Of a stretch of 64,000 bases of DNA, positions 25,186 to 35,151 are shown piece by piece. The notes under the pieces were generated by a model, which was not told the origin of the DNA, did not search any database, and saw only the letters and a list, made by a program, of their open reading frames with translations. Position 1 is the first letter of the stretch. The number at the start of each line of letters is the position of its first letter. The stretch is from assembly GCF_033807715.1 (NCBI RefSeq), contig NC_084601.1, positions 16,608,690-16,672,689 of the forward strand, in the 5' to 3' direction. Source of the stretch: Cololabis saira (taxonomy: Eukaryota > Chordata > Actinopteri > Beloniformes > Belonidae). The translations under genes and the position numbers were made by a program.

Positions 25186-26199
25186 ATGGGAAAGAAAAAG
25201 GATCTCTCTGCTGTCGAAAAGCGTGAAATAGTTCAATGCCTTGGACAAGGTATGAAGACCTTAGATATTTCACGAAAACTTAAGCGTGATCATCGTACTG
25301 TAAAGAGATTTGTGGCTGATTCAGAGCACACACGGGTTCGTGCAGATAAAGGCACAACGAGGAAGGTTTCTGCCAGACAAAAACATCGGATTAAGAGAGC
25401 AGCTGCTAAAATGCCCTTACAAAGTAGCAAACAGATATTTGAAGCTGCTGGTGCCTCTGGAGTCCCACGAACATCAAGGTGTAGGATCCTCCAGAGTCTT
25501 GCAGTTATGCGGAAACCCTCTATTCGGCCACCCCTAAACAACGCTCACAAGCAGAAACGGCTGCAGTGGGCCCAGGAATACATGAAGACTAATTTTCAAA
25601 CAGTCTTGTTCACTGATGAGTGCCGTGCAACCTTGGATGGTCCAGATGGATGGAGTAGTGGATGGTTGGTGGACGGCCACCATGTCCCAACAAGGCTGCG
25701 ACGTCAGCAAGGAGGTGGCGGAGTCATGTTTTGGGCCGGAATCATGGGGAGAGAGCTGGTTGGCCCCTTTAGGGTCCCTGAAGGTGTGAAAATGACATCT
25801 GTAAAGTATGTGGAGTTTCTGACTGACCACTTTCTTCCATGGTACAAAAAGAAGAACCGTGCTTTCCGTAGCAAAATCATCTTCATGCATGACAATGCAC
25901 CATCTCATGCTGCAAGGAATACCTCTGCATCATTGGCTGCTATGGGCATAAAAGGAGAGAAACTCATGGTGTGGCCCCCATCCTCCCCTGACCTCAACCC
26001 TATTGAGGACCTTTGGAGCATCCTCAAGCAAAAGATCTATGAGGGTGGGAGGCAGTTCACATCCAAACAGCAGCTCTGGGAGGCTATTCTGACATCCTGC
26101 AAAGAAATTCAAGCAGAAACTCTCCAAAAACTCACAAGGTCAATGGATGCAAGAATTGTGAAGCTGCTATCAAATAAAGGGTCCTATGTTAAAATGTAA
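25186..26199 (+). CDS. DD37E Tc1/mariner transposase, intact
   Basis: A 337-residue uninterrupted transposase, the usual length for Tc1-like enzymes, catalysing cut-and-paste transposition into TA. Residues ~5-45 form a paired-type helix-turn-helix (SAVEKREIVQCLGQGMKTLD... RTVKRF) and ~60-110 a second DNA-binding part (KVSARQKHRIKRAAAK). The catalytic triad is visible: first Asp in LFTDECRA, second Asp in FMHDNAPSHA, Glu in PDLNPIEDLW. Exactly 37 residues separate the second Asp from the Glu, which fits the DD37E (TRT) group rather than classical DD34E Tc1. A GGGGVMFW segment supplies the usual glycine-rich box. The start ATG at 25186 is the first in frame and gives the typical MGKKK-like N-terminus. 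With both ends present, it could be active or only recently silenced. Confidence 0.95.
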   Translation: MGKKKDLSAVEKREIVQCLGQGMKTLDISRKLKRDHRTVKRFVADSEHTRVRADKGTTRKVSARQKHRIKRAAAKMPLQSSKQIFEAAGASGVPRTSRCRILQSLAVMRKPSIRPPLNNAHKQKRLQWAQEYMKTNFQTVLFTDECRATLDGPDGWSSGWLVDGHHVPTRLRRQQGGGGVMFWAGIMGRELVGPFRVPEGVKMTSVKYVEFLTDHFLPWYKKKNRAFRSKIIFMHDNAPSHAARNTSASLAAMGIKGEKLMVWPPSSPDLNPIEDLWSILKQKIYEGGRQFTSKQQLWEAILTSCKEIQAETLQKLTRSMDARIVKLLSNKGSYVKM

Positions 26200-26501
26200 C
26201 TTGACCTGTTAAGATGTTTTTGATTGAAATAGCTTTTGATTTCAGTAAATATGACCTCCTAATGCTGTAAATTCTAAAGATGAGCATTTCAGTTCATAAC
26301 AACCTATAAAATGTTATAAAACTCTGTTGTGCGTAATAATTTGGAACAGTGCATTTTAAGTTTTTTATTTTTGAAAAATTCTGTTATCATTGGGAGGTTT
26401 GTTCAATAACATTCAAATTCATTAAACTAATGGTTGATGACTTGAAAATTATGCTGACTGTCATTTGCATCGACTATTTAGGAAAATCTGAGAAAAATAT
26501 C

Positions 26502-26528
26502 ATTTGCATAATAATTTGGAACACAGTG
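26502..26528 (-). repeat. Right terminal inverted repeat of the DD37E element
   Basis: Read on the minus strand it starts CACTGTGTTCCAAATTATTA. The inner partner is at 26327-26352. Confidence 0.9.
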
Positions 26529-27174
26529 TATGTCAAACCATTCAAAAGTTATGGCAGAAAGTAGGAACTATCAATTATGGACCAATCAGATGAAGGGGGG
26601 GCGCGCAGGATCGAGACGTATGTATAACACACCTGGGTGCACGTTAGGGTTTGAGCGAAGAAACGGCAGAAGAAATGGCATAAATTGCGCCAAAATTACA
26701 CGATTAATTCAAAATGGCCGACTTCCTGTTCGGTTTCGGCCATGTCGCCAAGAGACTTTTCTTCAAGTTGCGACATGATACAGGTGTGTACCGATTTTCG
26801 TGCATGTATGTGAAACCGTATTTTGGGGCTTGAGGCACAAAGTTTTCTAGGGGGCGCTGTTGAGCCATTAGGCCACGCCCATTAATGCAAACCATTAAAT
26901 ATCAAATTTTTCGCCAGCCCTGGCTTGCGTGCAAAATTTGGTGACTTTTGGGGCACGTTTAGGGAGGCAAAAAAGCCCTCATTTCGTCGGAAAAATAAAA
27001 ATAACGAGAAAAAAAAATAGGAAAAAAAAGATTCCTACGGATACAATAGGGCCTTCGCACTGTAAGTGCTCGGGCCCTAAAAATACTTTCCTGATCAAAC
27101 GGTACAATAATTATGTTGACATAATAGTTACTTTTCATGTAGAATAACAGTGAATACCTATGCTTTGACTTGCC

Positions 27175-27657
27175 AGATGTGATCTGTGTCAGTGACCTGG
27201 AAAGATGATGAAAGCAGAGTGCTGAACCTTCACCTGTGGATGATCAAACAGCTGTCAGGCAGCCCCAAAGGATGGTACCTGAGCCATCCCACATCCTTTA
27301 CTATGAATATGAGCGCCTATCCTCTGGGAATCGATACAGGGTTCCCGAGAGCAAATGAAATCGCTTTGAGAACTCATTTGTGCCAACCTCCATCAAACTC
27401 ATGAACAATGCTACTTGAGGCCAAAGGACGTGCAATAATTGTATTTATTTTTTTTACGTTGTTTTTTACTATGGGGATTTTTTGGCATGCTTCAATTGGT
27501 GTATGTGTGTGTGTGTGTGTGTGTTTGAAATTGTTGCTGAAATGGTGTGTCCAGTGAAGTATCGTTTGTGTCACTGAAGCTGTCAAGGCATTTGTGGCTG
27601 TCGAGTCCAAGACAAATTTCCCCACGTGGGACAATAAAGTATATTGAATTGAAAAGA
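27175..27657 (+). mobile_element. Non-LTR retrotransposon 3' end
   Basis: The ORF end is recognisable out of frame around 27320-27405 (a RYRVPxxKxxRxxxSFVPTSIKLMN-like segment). A 3' UTR follows with a TG microsatellite (27502-27522) and the standard fish ending GACAAATTTCCCCACGTGGG and CAATAAAGTATATTG. Strongly 5'-truncated and frameshifted. Confidence 0.7.
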
Positions 27658-27779
27658 AAATATTGATGATCATTACAGCAACAACCATATAGGATGGAGG
27701 AGAAAGTAAAGGTTTAGACAAAGAGCAATATAAAATTTCACCTTGCTATTTTTTAATAAAAGCCAGAAGAAAAAAAATC

Positions 27780-28620
27780 ACAAGGACAATAGTAACAATC
27801 CTTGTGATTCAATAGCGTGCGGATTCATTTTAGCAGGAATAACTCTAACAGAATTTCTTAAGGTCCCTCCACAGCATTTCATTTGAACTGAGCTCCCAAC
27901 TAGACTTTTCCCAAACCTAGTGTCTTTCATTTTTCAGCCATTTTGATGTAAATTTGTTTGTGTTCTTTGGATCATAGTAGTGTTTCATAACCCAATTTTG
28001 ACCATGATTTAGCTGTCAGACAAATGGCCTCACATTTCTGGTATACAGGGGAGTTCATTGTTTACCCTACGTGTGCAAGGCACGCCGGCCCTGTGACTAC
28101 AATACAAAATCAAACAATCCTCCCTCCATGCAGTGTTTGGTTTTTGCCAAACATGAAGATGAAACAACTCTTCCAGAAATTCAGAAGCCTTGATTCTTTT
28201 CAGCTGCAGCTTTGCAAAATGGAGAAAAAGAGTCTTTCTCTTGGCAACGCTTCAAAAAAACTATACTTGCTGATCTGACCTTGAGGTGAGTTTATTGGTC
28301 CCTACACTCGTGCCAAGTATTATGAATGCTTTTAACTTCTGTATGCGCTTTCTTGTTGTAAGAATGCTGAACTTCAAATGGTCATGAAATGATTGTATAA
28401 CCTTTCCCTCATTGACATGCTGCAAAATTTGCTTTTTGAAGATTATTGCTTATGTCCTTCCCTTCTGGCATTGTGTTAACACAGACATAAATGCTTCAGT
28501 CCAGTAAACTGCCAAAGCTCTGCACACTTGATGATCAGTTCAAGGGCTTATGATCTTTACTTTTATAGAAGTAATAAGGGAATACCTAGTATTGCCCATA
28601 TGATCTTTTTGGCTACATTT
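27780..28620 (-). pseudogene. Tc1-like transposase relic (minus)
   Basis: Read on the minus strand it follows a common vertebrate Tc1-type element. Near 28430-28520 is the start region (the GGCATTGTGTTAACACA segment lies just upstream of the ATG). Around 28120-28270 are the segments encoding the middle of the protein, and 28020-28080 holds the block near the second catalytic Asp. Stops and indels abound. The same family recurs at 51880-52840. Confidence 0.6.
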
Positions 28621-28830
28621 GTATTACATCAATAGCATAGTCAGAAAGCTATATGTTTTTATTCATCATAACATTATTGTTCATCACTCAGATATGCTGA
28701 CATCCTAAGATGAAGGTGTAGTACAATACAAAGCATATATGAGAACCAGTGATGCCACAAGCAATCAGGAGAATTTAATTTCAGTAGACAGTAGACCAAA
28801 AATGCACATGCAAGCTCTACACACATGCAC

Positions 28831-28866
28831 GCACACACACATACACATACACATACACATGCACAC

Positions 28867-28922
<56 letters not shown>

Positions 28923-28966
28923 ATACACATACACATACACATACGCACACACACACACACACGCCA
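28831..28966. repeat. CA microsatellite
   Basis: (CA)n with interspersed TACACA hexamers. Open frames of repeated Cys-Val or His-Thr on either strand are artefacts. Confidence 0.95.
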
Positions 28967-28979
28967 TCTCTTAATGTTT

Positions 28980-29996
28980 GATAGTCTCTACAGTCTGCCA
29001 CACTGGGACACTATGGATTTAGGATTGATTTTAATCAGGGTTGTCACTGGATCAATGGAAGTTTATTACCCCCAGAAGGAGCAGTGGCAATGAAGCTCTG
29101 CCCTCTGGGAGGTGGAGTTTCAACAGCCCTCATCATCCAAGCTGCAAACACCCCATGGGGAGCATATGGTCTGGGAATTGAAGCTTTTATTTTGTGCTGT
29201 AAATCTCATTGTTATTTCTCAGAAATGTGACATTTTGTGCAACACCGGAGTCATGACGGCAAATCGAAACAAGCACCACAGCAAAGTATTTGTTATAAAT
29301 ATGTTGGTTGAGAGCTCATCTGTTGTTGTTGTCAAATGCAAAGTGATGCAGACAAAAGTGGCCGGATAAAAGAGAACTGAACAATAAAACAGGGATATTT
29401 ATTGGTGCTCACATTGCTGTCAGCATGATGGAATGATCTTTTTCTCCTCTAATATCTGGTATGTGCGTGCACATGGTGCTCCTTTGACAAACAACCAGGC
29501 AGCGGTGCTTACAGCCCAGCATGTTACATTAGAGCCATTTAAAGAGACTGCTGGAGTCCACTCCCCACTGCTCTCAATGTTCCCTGGTTTTCAGTTGCCC
29601 GGGTGACCAGCACAAGCCTGTGATTAATTGCACTTTACTAATAAGCAATTCCTCTAACAAATGCATCAAGAGCATATACGATGTATGGGTGTGTTAAGAG
29701 TGAAGGCATCTCTGTATATCCATACACACACAACACACACGCGAGTCTGGGCCAGGCTTTTGGGCCTCTCTTTGGACATGATCATATTCACATGAGGGTT
29801 AAACAATTACAAACATGAGAGGTTTCTTTTCGATACTGTCCTCATTGTTCATAGTCACCTGTATGTACACACCAGTATTTGTCCAGTGATATATGAGGTG
29901 AACTCAATACTGTTCTCACCAACCCAATGTCCTGATTACAAACAATTATTCATTGTTACTTATAGTAATAAAAGGGTAATGGGGCTCCATAAATCT
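28980..29996. other. Unassigned spacer
   Basis: No recognised genes or repeat boundaries. A short CACACA tract lies at ~29725-29742. Confidence 0.4.
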
Positions 29997-30002
29997 ACTC
30001 AC

Positions 30003-30118
30003 TGGTACTTCCATTCACTCCCGAGAGGGTGTTGCCAGTAGGGACCAGTTAGAGGATAAAAGACTTGCTGAAGTAGATCTTCAATGCCAATGTCAAGCAC
30101 AAAACCCGCTTCATTCGC
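30003..30118 (-). CDS. Candidate single coding exon (minus)
   Basis: A 116-bp open block on the minus strand is bounded by a consensus donor (GTGAGT at 29997-30002) and an acceptor (GGTTCCAG ending at 30119). It encodes ANEAGFVLDIGIEDLLQQVF followed by YPLTGPYWQHPLGSEWKYQ, with ordinary protein-like composition and no simple repeat. I do not recognise the family. The acceptor lacks a long pyrimidine tract, which weakens the case. No neighbouring exon was identified, so if real it belongs to a gene with long introns spanning the window. It could also be chance. Confidence 0.3.
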
Positions 30119-30119
30119 C

Positions 30120-31825
30120 TGGAACCGTGACATTAAAAGCATCATAGTATTATTCAGTGAATGAAGTTTATGATGAATCTTGAATAGGATAAATATAAAG
30201 CCACAAAAGAATGTAAACAAGAAGTCATGGAAAATTCGACTTGAGTGGTCTCCCAGGCTCCGATTGGATCCACTGACTTTGATGAGATACAAAAGAAATG
30301 TATGCAATTAGATTATGGGTGATAATGCAGAAGATAATGTTGAATCAGCTGTAACATGATTGATGCTTTCAGTTACATCCATTTGCTGATAGTGTCAAAG
30401 CATATGATTAGCAGATGTCGGGAGTAAATCTTTTGATGAGCAATTTCAGGACAAAAGAGAAACTGCAGTGGGGAGAAGATCTTAATCATGTGAGCAGTTG
30501 TTTTCTAAATCCTGCCTTTGCTAATCTAATTTAAATGCTGCATTTTCTCATCACATTAACCTTTTTCTAACCATTCCCATACGCTGTCTTCCACACATCA
30601 AAATGCACGCACGCATACGCTTGATTACAAGACTACCCTGTAACAGAGCGGCAGTGTTACAATGATGCGACCTCGGTCGGTCATCAAGGACAACTCGTTG
30701 AGATTCTGCTCATATCGCCCCTTTCTCCCTCAGTTTCCCCTATCCTCCCATCCTGTTTCCCGTCCATGACCTAGGCAAAGCAGCCTGCTTTTGTTAACTG
30801 CATTACATAAGCATCTGAAGAGACACTGGCAGAGATGGAAAGCACAAACATAAAAAACCATAGACCAAAAACTCCTTTGTATTTCATTTATTGTGTGGCT
30901 TTGTGAAAAAAAAGGATAAGAGAAAGCAGTCAGGATTGCATAGACCTTAATGTCCAGTCAAAGGATAGTAGGAGGATTACAGAAAACCTATCAAGAGGGC
31001 CCAGACAAAGAGTGAAGGTGGTATTGAGAGAAGATGGATGGAAGAAGGTGGATAGCAATTTGTGAAGAAAGACTCATTCATGGAAAGACACTTGATGGAC
31101 TGTATTTCTGGTGCCTCAAGGAGAAATTTGATGTGACAGAAGTGGGTGTAGATTATATGGGTGTGAGGAAGGAAAGGTTATGAGAGACTGGCGGATATGA
31201 GTTGGTGGGGGGGAGGGCGTAATGCGATAAGTGGGCCGTTTGATTCGATTGAATTCCACGTCAAACACACCTTTCATTCTACTTCATTTACCAGTGACTT
31301 GCACATATACTGTAGCACACCACTGACACACTCTGGACCAAGGAACCCCCTATCAGGTGTTTATATGTATGAACTCATTGGTGCCAATGGCCTAAATCCG
31401 TCAACAACATGAGATGGGAAAAAAAAAATGCTTGTACGGATTTTTATCCATGACACTCACAAAGACACACTTACAAACATGCACCTGCCTTTGGATGGCC
31501 CATTAACCATGCTGAGAGGGAGGGAAGTCAGAGGCAGTGGAGTGTCTCTTACTCCTACAATCAATCATACATTAGCTAGACAGCAAATCCGAGTGAATAC
31601 ACTGCCAAACAGGCAGGACAAAAGAGAGATAGAAATCATATCAGCAACACCAACAAAAAGCCACAGGGGAGAAAAGTTTTCAGGTTCAAAACTAGTTACT
31701 AAGTCTGTGTTCATTTGTGTCTCATGTTACAACTAATCATTATCCAAAATGTTGGTGAATCATTCAAAACAGTAACATTGTACAGATGGATAGGTTACAA
31801 ACATGGAACTGTTTGTAGTGTTCCT
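30120..31825. other. Unassigned interval
   Basis: 1.7 kb without recognised coding motifs or repeat ends. Overlapping open frames at 31197-31736 lack signatures. Confidence 0.4.
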
Positions 31826-31829
31826 ACTT

Positions 31830-32025
31830 AATTTAATAAACTCATTGGGGCACCACCTTTGAATACAAAGCAAAGCTAGGTACCCATTTATACACCTGGG
31901 TGAAGTGAGGAAAGCCGAGAGTAAAGCATCTTTCCCAAGGATTCACAAGGTGTCGCCAGGGTTCGAACCCACAACCTTCGGATCATGAGCCTGAAGCCCC
32001 AACCACTAGGCCACTCTGCTCCTTC
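31830..32025 (-). repeat. tRNA-derived SINE (minus)
   Basis: The minus strand starts with a tRNA-like head: GAGTGGCCTAGTGGTTGGGG (A box) and then GTTGTGGGTTCGAACCCTGG (B box). A body matching TCCTTGGGAAAGATGCTTTA and a CCAGGTGTATAAATGGGTAC segment follow. It is a SINE rather than a tRNA gene because no acceptor stem closes and the body continues for about 100 bp. Confidence 0.7.
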
Positions 32026-32040
32026 TTTGATCTAAGAATA

Positions 32041-32148
32041 TGCCCTGATCGTCTGCACCTGTGTCTCGTTAACCCTTGTGAATATCTGGTCTTGACTTTC
32101 CCTTGCTCCCTACTGGTCCGTACTGTTTTGTCCTCCATGTGCCATTCT
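32041..32148 (+). repeat. LTR fragment, family D copy 1
   Basis: CCCTGATCGTCTGCACCTGT, then GTCTCGTTAACCC and TATCTGGTCTTGAC, nearly identical to 36710-36815 and related to 59100-59200. Cut off by the AT microsatellite. Confidence 0.55.
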
Positions 32149-32272
<124 letters not shown>

Positions 32273-32673
32273 GGATAGGATAGGATCTTTAAAATAACAT
32301 AAGAGAAGAAAAGAGAGAGAATGAGATAGAGATAAAGGTTTTCTTGACTAAAAAACTGATATCAAATATATATAAAAAGGACTAAAATAAATCTGGCAAC
32401 TAACCAAAAATTGATGATTACCTTTAAAGAAAAAATAATTTTGGGCTCCTTTGGTTCAGATTGTGAGAGACACCAATGCACGCCTGATGACCTGCTTTAC
32501 CGACCCACAGACTGGTTGAGCCAAAGTGGAATTTTGCCAAGTAGATGAAGAGCCGGCCTTGGTGGGATGCTCCGGGAACAGCACTAGTTGGTCTATATGT
32601 GATAGTTCCTATTTTCTGCCATAACCTTTGAATGGTTTGACATAAAGAGTCATGGGTGGTGTCATCGGACTTA

Positions 32674-33385
32674 GGCCACGTTTACACATAGCCGGGTATT
32701 TACAAAAATGGATATTTCCCCCTCTACGTTTTGAAAAATTCCATCATTTACACGAGATCGTTTTCAAAATCTCTTCATTTACACGAATCCGCATATATAC
32801 GCTGTTAAGGCGCTATGAGCCAATCAGAATCCTGGAAAAACATCAACAAATGACACGTGTAACTTCCAGTTAAGGCTGATTTATGGTCCCGCGTTACACC
32901 AACGCAGAGCCTACGGCGTAGGGTACGCGGCGACGCGCACTGTACGGTGCGCGTCGCCGGTCGTACCCTACGCCATAGGCTCTGCGTTGGTGTAACGCGG
33001 GACCATAATTCAGGCTTTACTTCCAAGACGGAACGAGAGTCTTTCGTTTGGAGTGACAGAGAAGTGGAGTTACTTTTAAGTGTAACTTTAGAATATAAAA
33101 CAGGTAAATACAAGAAAATATTGACGGTGGCCAAACAAATTGTAAACACAGGTCGCACTCATGACGCAGGTGACGTTTCTGTCTCATAATGTGACGTTCT
33201 GAAGCCTAAATCTCCGTTTTCCTCCGTTTACAAGCAAACGTGAAAACGGAGTTTTTGAAAATCTCCACTTTGGCCGGAGTTTTCAGAAATAATCGATTTT
33301 GGTGACTTTGAGCTCCGTTTTTGTGTAAACGAACGGCCAAAACGCATGAAAACACCACCGTTTTTTTCTCCGTGTAAACGGGGCC
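32674..33385. mobile_element. TTA-flanked inverted-repeat element (Harbinger-like by target site)
   Basis: TTA sits on both sides (32671-32673 and 33386-33388). The terminal sequences GGCCACGTTTACAC and GTGTAAACGGGGCC pair as imperfect inverted repeats. Subterminal TTTACACG/CGTGTAAA motifs recur near both ends, for example 32749-32790 and 33225-33380. A 3-bp TTA duplication is typical of PIF/Harbinger. A family C palindrome (32872-33017) sits inside. No transposase. Confidence 0.65.
32872..33017 (+). repeat. Palindromic repeat family C, copy 5 (best preserved)
   Basis: About 145 bp that folds on itself nearly end to end. The left arm is AAGGCTGATTTATGGTCCCG, CGTTACACCAACGCAG and CCTACGGCGTAGGGTACG. 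The centre is GCGCACTGTACGGTGCGCG. The right arm repeats these in inverse and ends CCATAATTCAGGCTT. Confidence 0.85.
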
Positions 33386-33556
33386 TTAGTTTTCAGTCCT
33401 TGACTTTTATTGGTAAAAATTGCATGCGCAAGGGCCCGACCATCGCTGCTTGCAGCTTTCATTTTCATTGTTGTGGTTGTTGTATGATGAACCATTTTTA
33501 ATTAATTGACATACTTTTCCTTTGCTGATTTCAAAAACATTACTGAATTGAATTGA

Positions 33557-33868
33557 ACTGAGGCAGCGTGGTTGCTTAATGGTGGTAAGCACTCTTGCCT
33601 CACAAGAACGTATGTGGTTCACATCCTATCTTCAGATACCCTGGCTCCCTCCCACAGCTGAAAAATGTATAGGTTACATTAACTGGTTTATTCTAGATTT
33701 ACCATGTGAGTGTACGTATTTGTTTGTTTCTACGTGGCTCTGTGATGGACTGGTGACCTTTCCAGGGTGGGAAACTGCCTTTTTCCTGCAGAAAGCTAGG
33801 ATAGGTTCCAGCAGACCCCTGTGACCCTATATAGGAATAAGTGGGCTATAGATAATGGATGGAAAAAA
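33557..33868 (+). repeat. Fish tRNA-headed SINE
   Basis: The head (gtaagcactcttgcctcaca) resembles the A-box region of the common fish SINE. Its body runs through GTGATGGACTGGTGACCTTT, GATAGGTTCCAGCAGACCCC and a tail GGCTATAGATAATGGATGG. Plus strand, moderately diverged. Confidence 0.65.
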
Positions 33869-34019
33869 AATTACATTCTCTAAGTTGCCTGTGGCCTTAA
33901 AAAGCTTTAGGAATTCCTGATGTTGAAGAAGCTTCTGATTTTTACATTTTAATTCACATTTTTAAGTTAATTTGTGGCTTATATTTTCATTTTTAAGGCA
34001 CACCTTCGAACTCAATGAT

Positions 34020-34860
34020 CGCATTATAAAACATTAAGCGACAGAAGTTAGAAGTTCATTCATGAGTACAATTTCCAGATGTCCGAAGGGCACATGTTCA
34101 TCTAGTCAAACAATAATGCAAGTATAAATAGCACAGGAGCAGAGTCATCATGCCACTCAGGACGCAAATGGTTTCTATGCCCCCAGAGATGAGGGCGCTA
34201 GAGTGAAATGTGCAAATGAAGCCAAAAACAACAACAAAAGACCTTGTAAAGATGCTGTCTGAAACCATAAAGAGACTATCATTAACCACACTGGTACAAA
34301 ACCAAAACAAAAAAACTAAAGATATGTGCTAAGGTTTGATGATATTAAAACTGAGTTTCATCACATTGATCATTTTTATGTTTGGAGGAAAAAGGGGAAG
34401 CTGCAGGCCTCAGAACATCAAAACCCTGAAGAATGAGGATGACTAGACATTTCACAACATAGATAACATCACGTGGAAAGATGATTATGGAGCAAATGAT
34501 CAAGGCATCAGACAGAAAAGTAAAGGTTTCGCCTTGAGTGTTCCACAAGGTCAGTGACTCCAAGCATACCTCCAAATTAGCCGCAATGTGTCTTAGCAAC
34601 AACAAAGTGTTCTGATCTAAAACGGAAATTTGTGTGCACCACTTTAAAAGCTTGAATGAAGTAAAAAGCCCACAAACTTGATGCAGCTGAACCAGTTCTG
34701 TCAGGAGGAATGGGCCAAAGTTCCAGCAAGATATTGTAAGAAGCTTGTGGGGGACTCCATAAAATGTTTGAACCAAGTTAAACAGTCTGCAGCAAAATAA
34801 TAACCCAAATGCATGTAAACTTCTGAAGAAAGTCAATTATAGACAGAGAACTTAAAATAT
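34020..34860 (+). pseudogene. Sleeping Beauty-type Tc1 transposase relic
   Basis: Plus-strand sequence follows the salmonid/Sleeping Beauty Tc1 gene in order. Segments include TTCATCTAGTCAAACAATAA near 34098, GACCTTGTAAAGATGCTG near 34240, ATGTTTGGAGGAAAAAGGGG near 34378 (the WRK part after the first Asp region) and GACTCCAAGCATACCTCCAA near 34556 (second catalytic Asp block). The C-terminal GTCAGGAGGAATGGGCC is near 34698. Large deletions and stops make it inactive. The 163-residue open frame on the opposite strand is antisense to this relic and is not a gene. Confidence 0.75.
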
Positions 34861-35151
34861 TCTCTAAAATATATTTGAGAACAAGAAAGAAAACTGTGTC
34901 TTGAGTCAACAAGCAACATAAAGAGTTTCCTCAACTTTATAGTTCAGAATTGAGAGAATAATCTCATTATATTTTATGAAAGTATGCATTAAAACCTTTG
35001 GCTGCAACTGTATTAAATGGGTGGCCATATAACTTCAAGTAATATTCTTGCCTCCAGTTATTTTCATATATATTTTATATATACATACAGTATATATTGT
35101 CAATATATTGTATATTGTCACTTTCTGTTTTACTTTGAAGCCCATGTCTTT

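Larger units (their letters stand above)
24960..26528 (+). mobile_element. Tc1/mariner DD37E (TRT-like) transposon, apparently complete
   Basis: A 1569-bp element flanked by TA dinucleotides (24958-24959 and 26529-26530) in family A DNA. The 27-bp terminal inverted repeats differ at two positions (CACCGCG versus CACTGTG, then GTTCCAAATTATTATGC in both). Each end also has an inner degenerate copy about 180 bp in: GGCGTTCCACATTATTAAGC at 25145 and, in inverse, a copy at 26327-26352. This is the IR/DR layout known from Sleeping Beauty-type transposons. The single gene is open from start to stop. Confidence 0.92.
24856..27080 (+). repeat. Dispersed repeat family A, copy 2, split by a Tc1 element
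   Basis: Same start (TTAAAGCTGCAAGCAGCGAT) and end (GTAAGTGCTCGGGCCCTAA) as copy 1. Removing the 1569-bp DD37E transposon (24960-26528) and one TA rejoins the ACTCTTTA and TGTCAAACC halves found uninterrupted in the other copies. Without the insert it is about 650 bp and lacks the microsatellites of copy 1. Confidence 0.8.
32602..33461 (-). repeat. Dispersed repeat family A, copy 3 (minus), split
   Basis: On the minus strand it begins GAAAGCTGCAAGCAGCGATG and reaches the GACACCACCCATGACTC module. A 712-bp TTA-flanked element (32674-33385) interrupts it. Only the left part of the family is present. Confidence 0.75.

Noticed and set aside
28674..29001. Cys/Val- and His/Thr-repeat open frames
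   Set aside because: Translations of a (CA)n microsatellite.
30661..30780. Possible promoter or CpG island
   Set aside because: Only a mild rise in pyrimidines; no TATA, CpG cluster or adjoining exon.
31955..32020. tRNA gene on the minus strand
   Set aside because: A and B boxes are present but the cloverleaf does not close and a SINE body continues beyond; likewise at 44305.
34345..34836. 163-residue open frame on the minus strand, hydrophobic and membrane-like
   Set aside because: It is the antisense of a Sleeping Beauty-type Tc1 relic whose plus-strand landmarks are in order. The open frame is a by-product.
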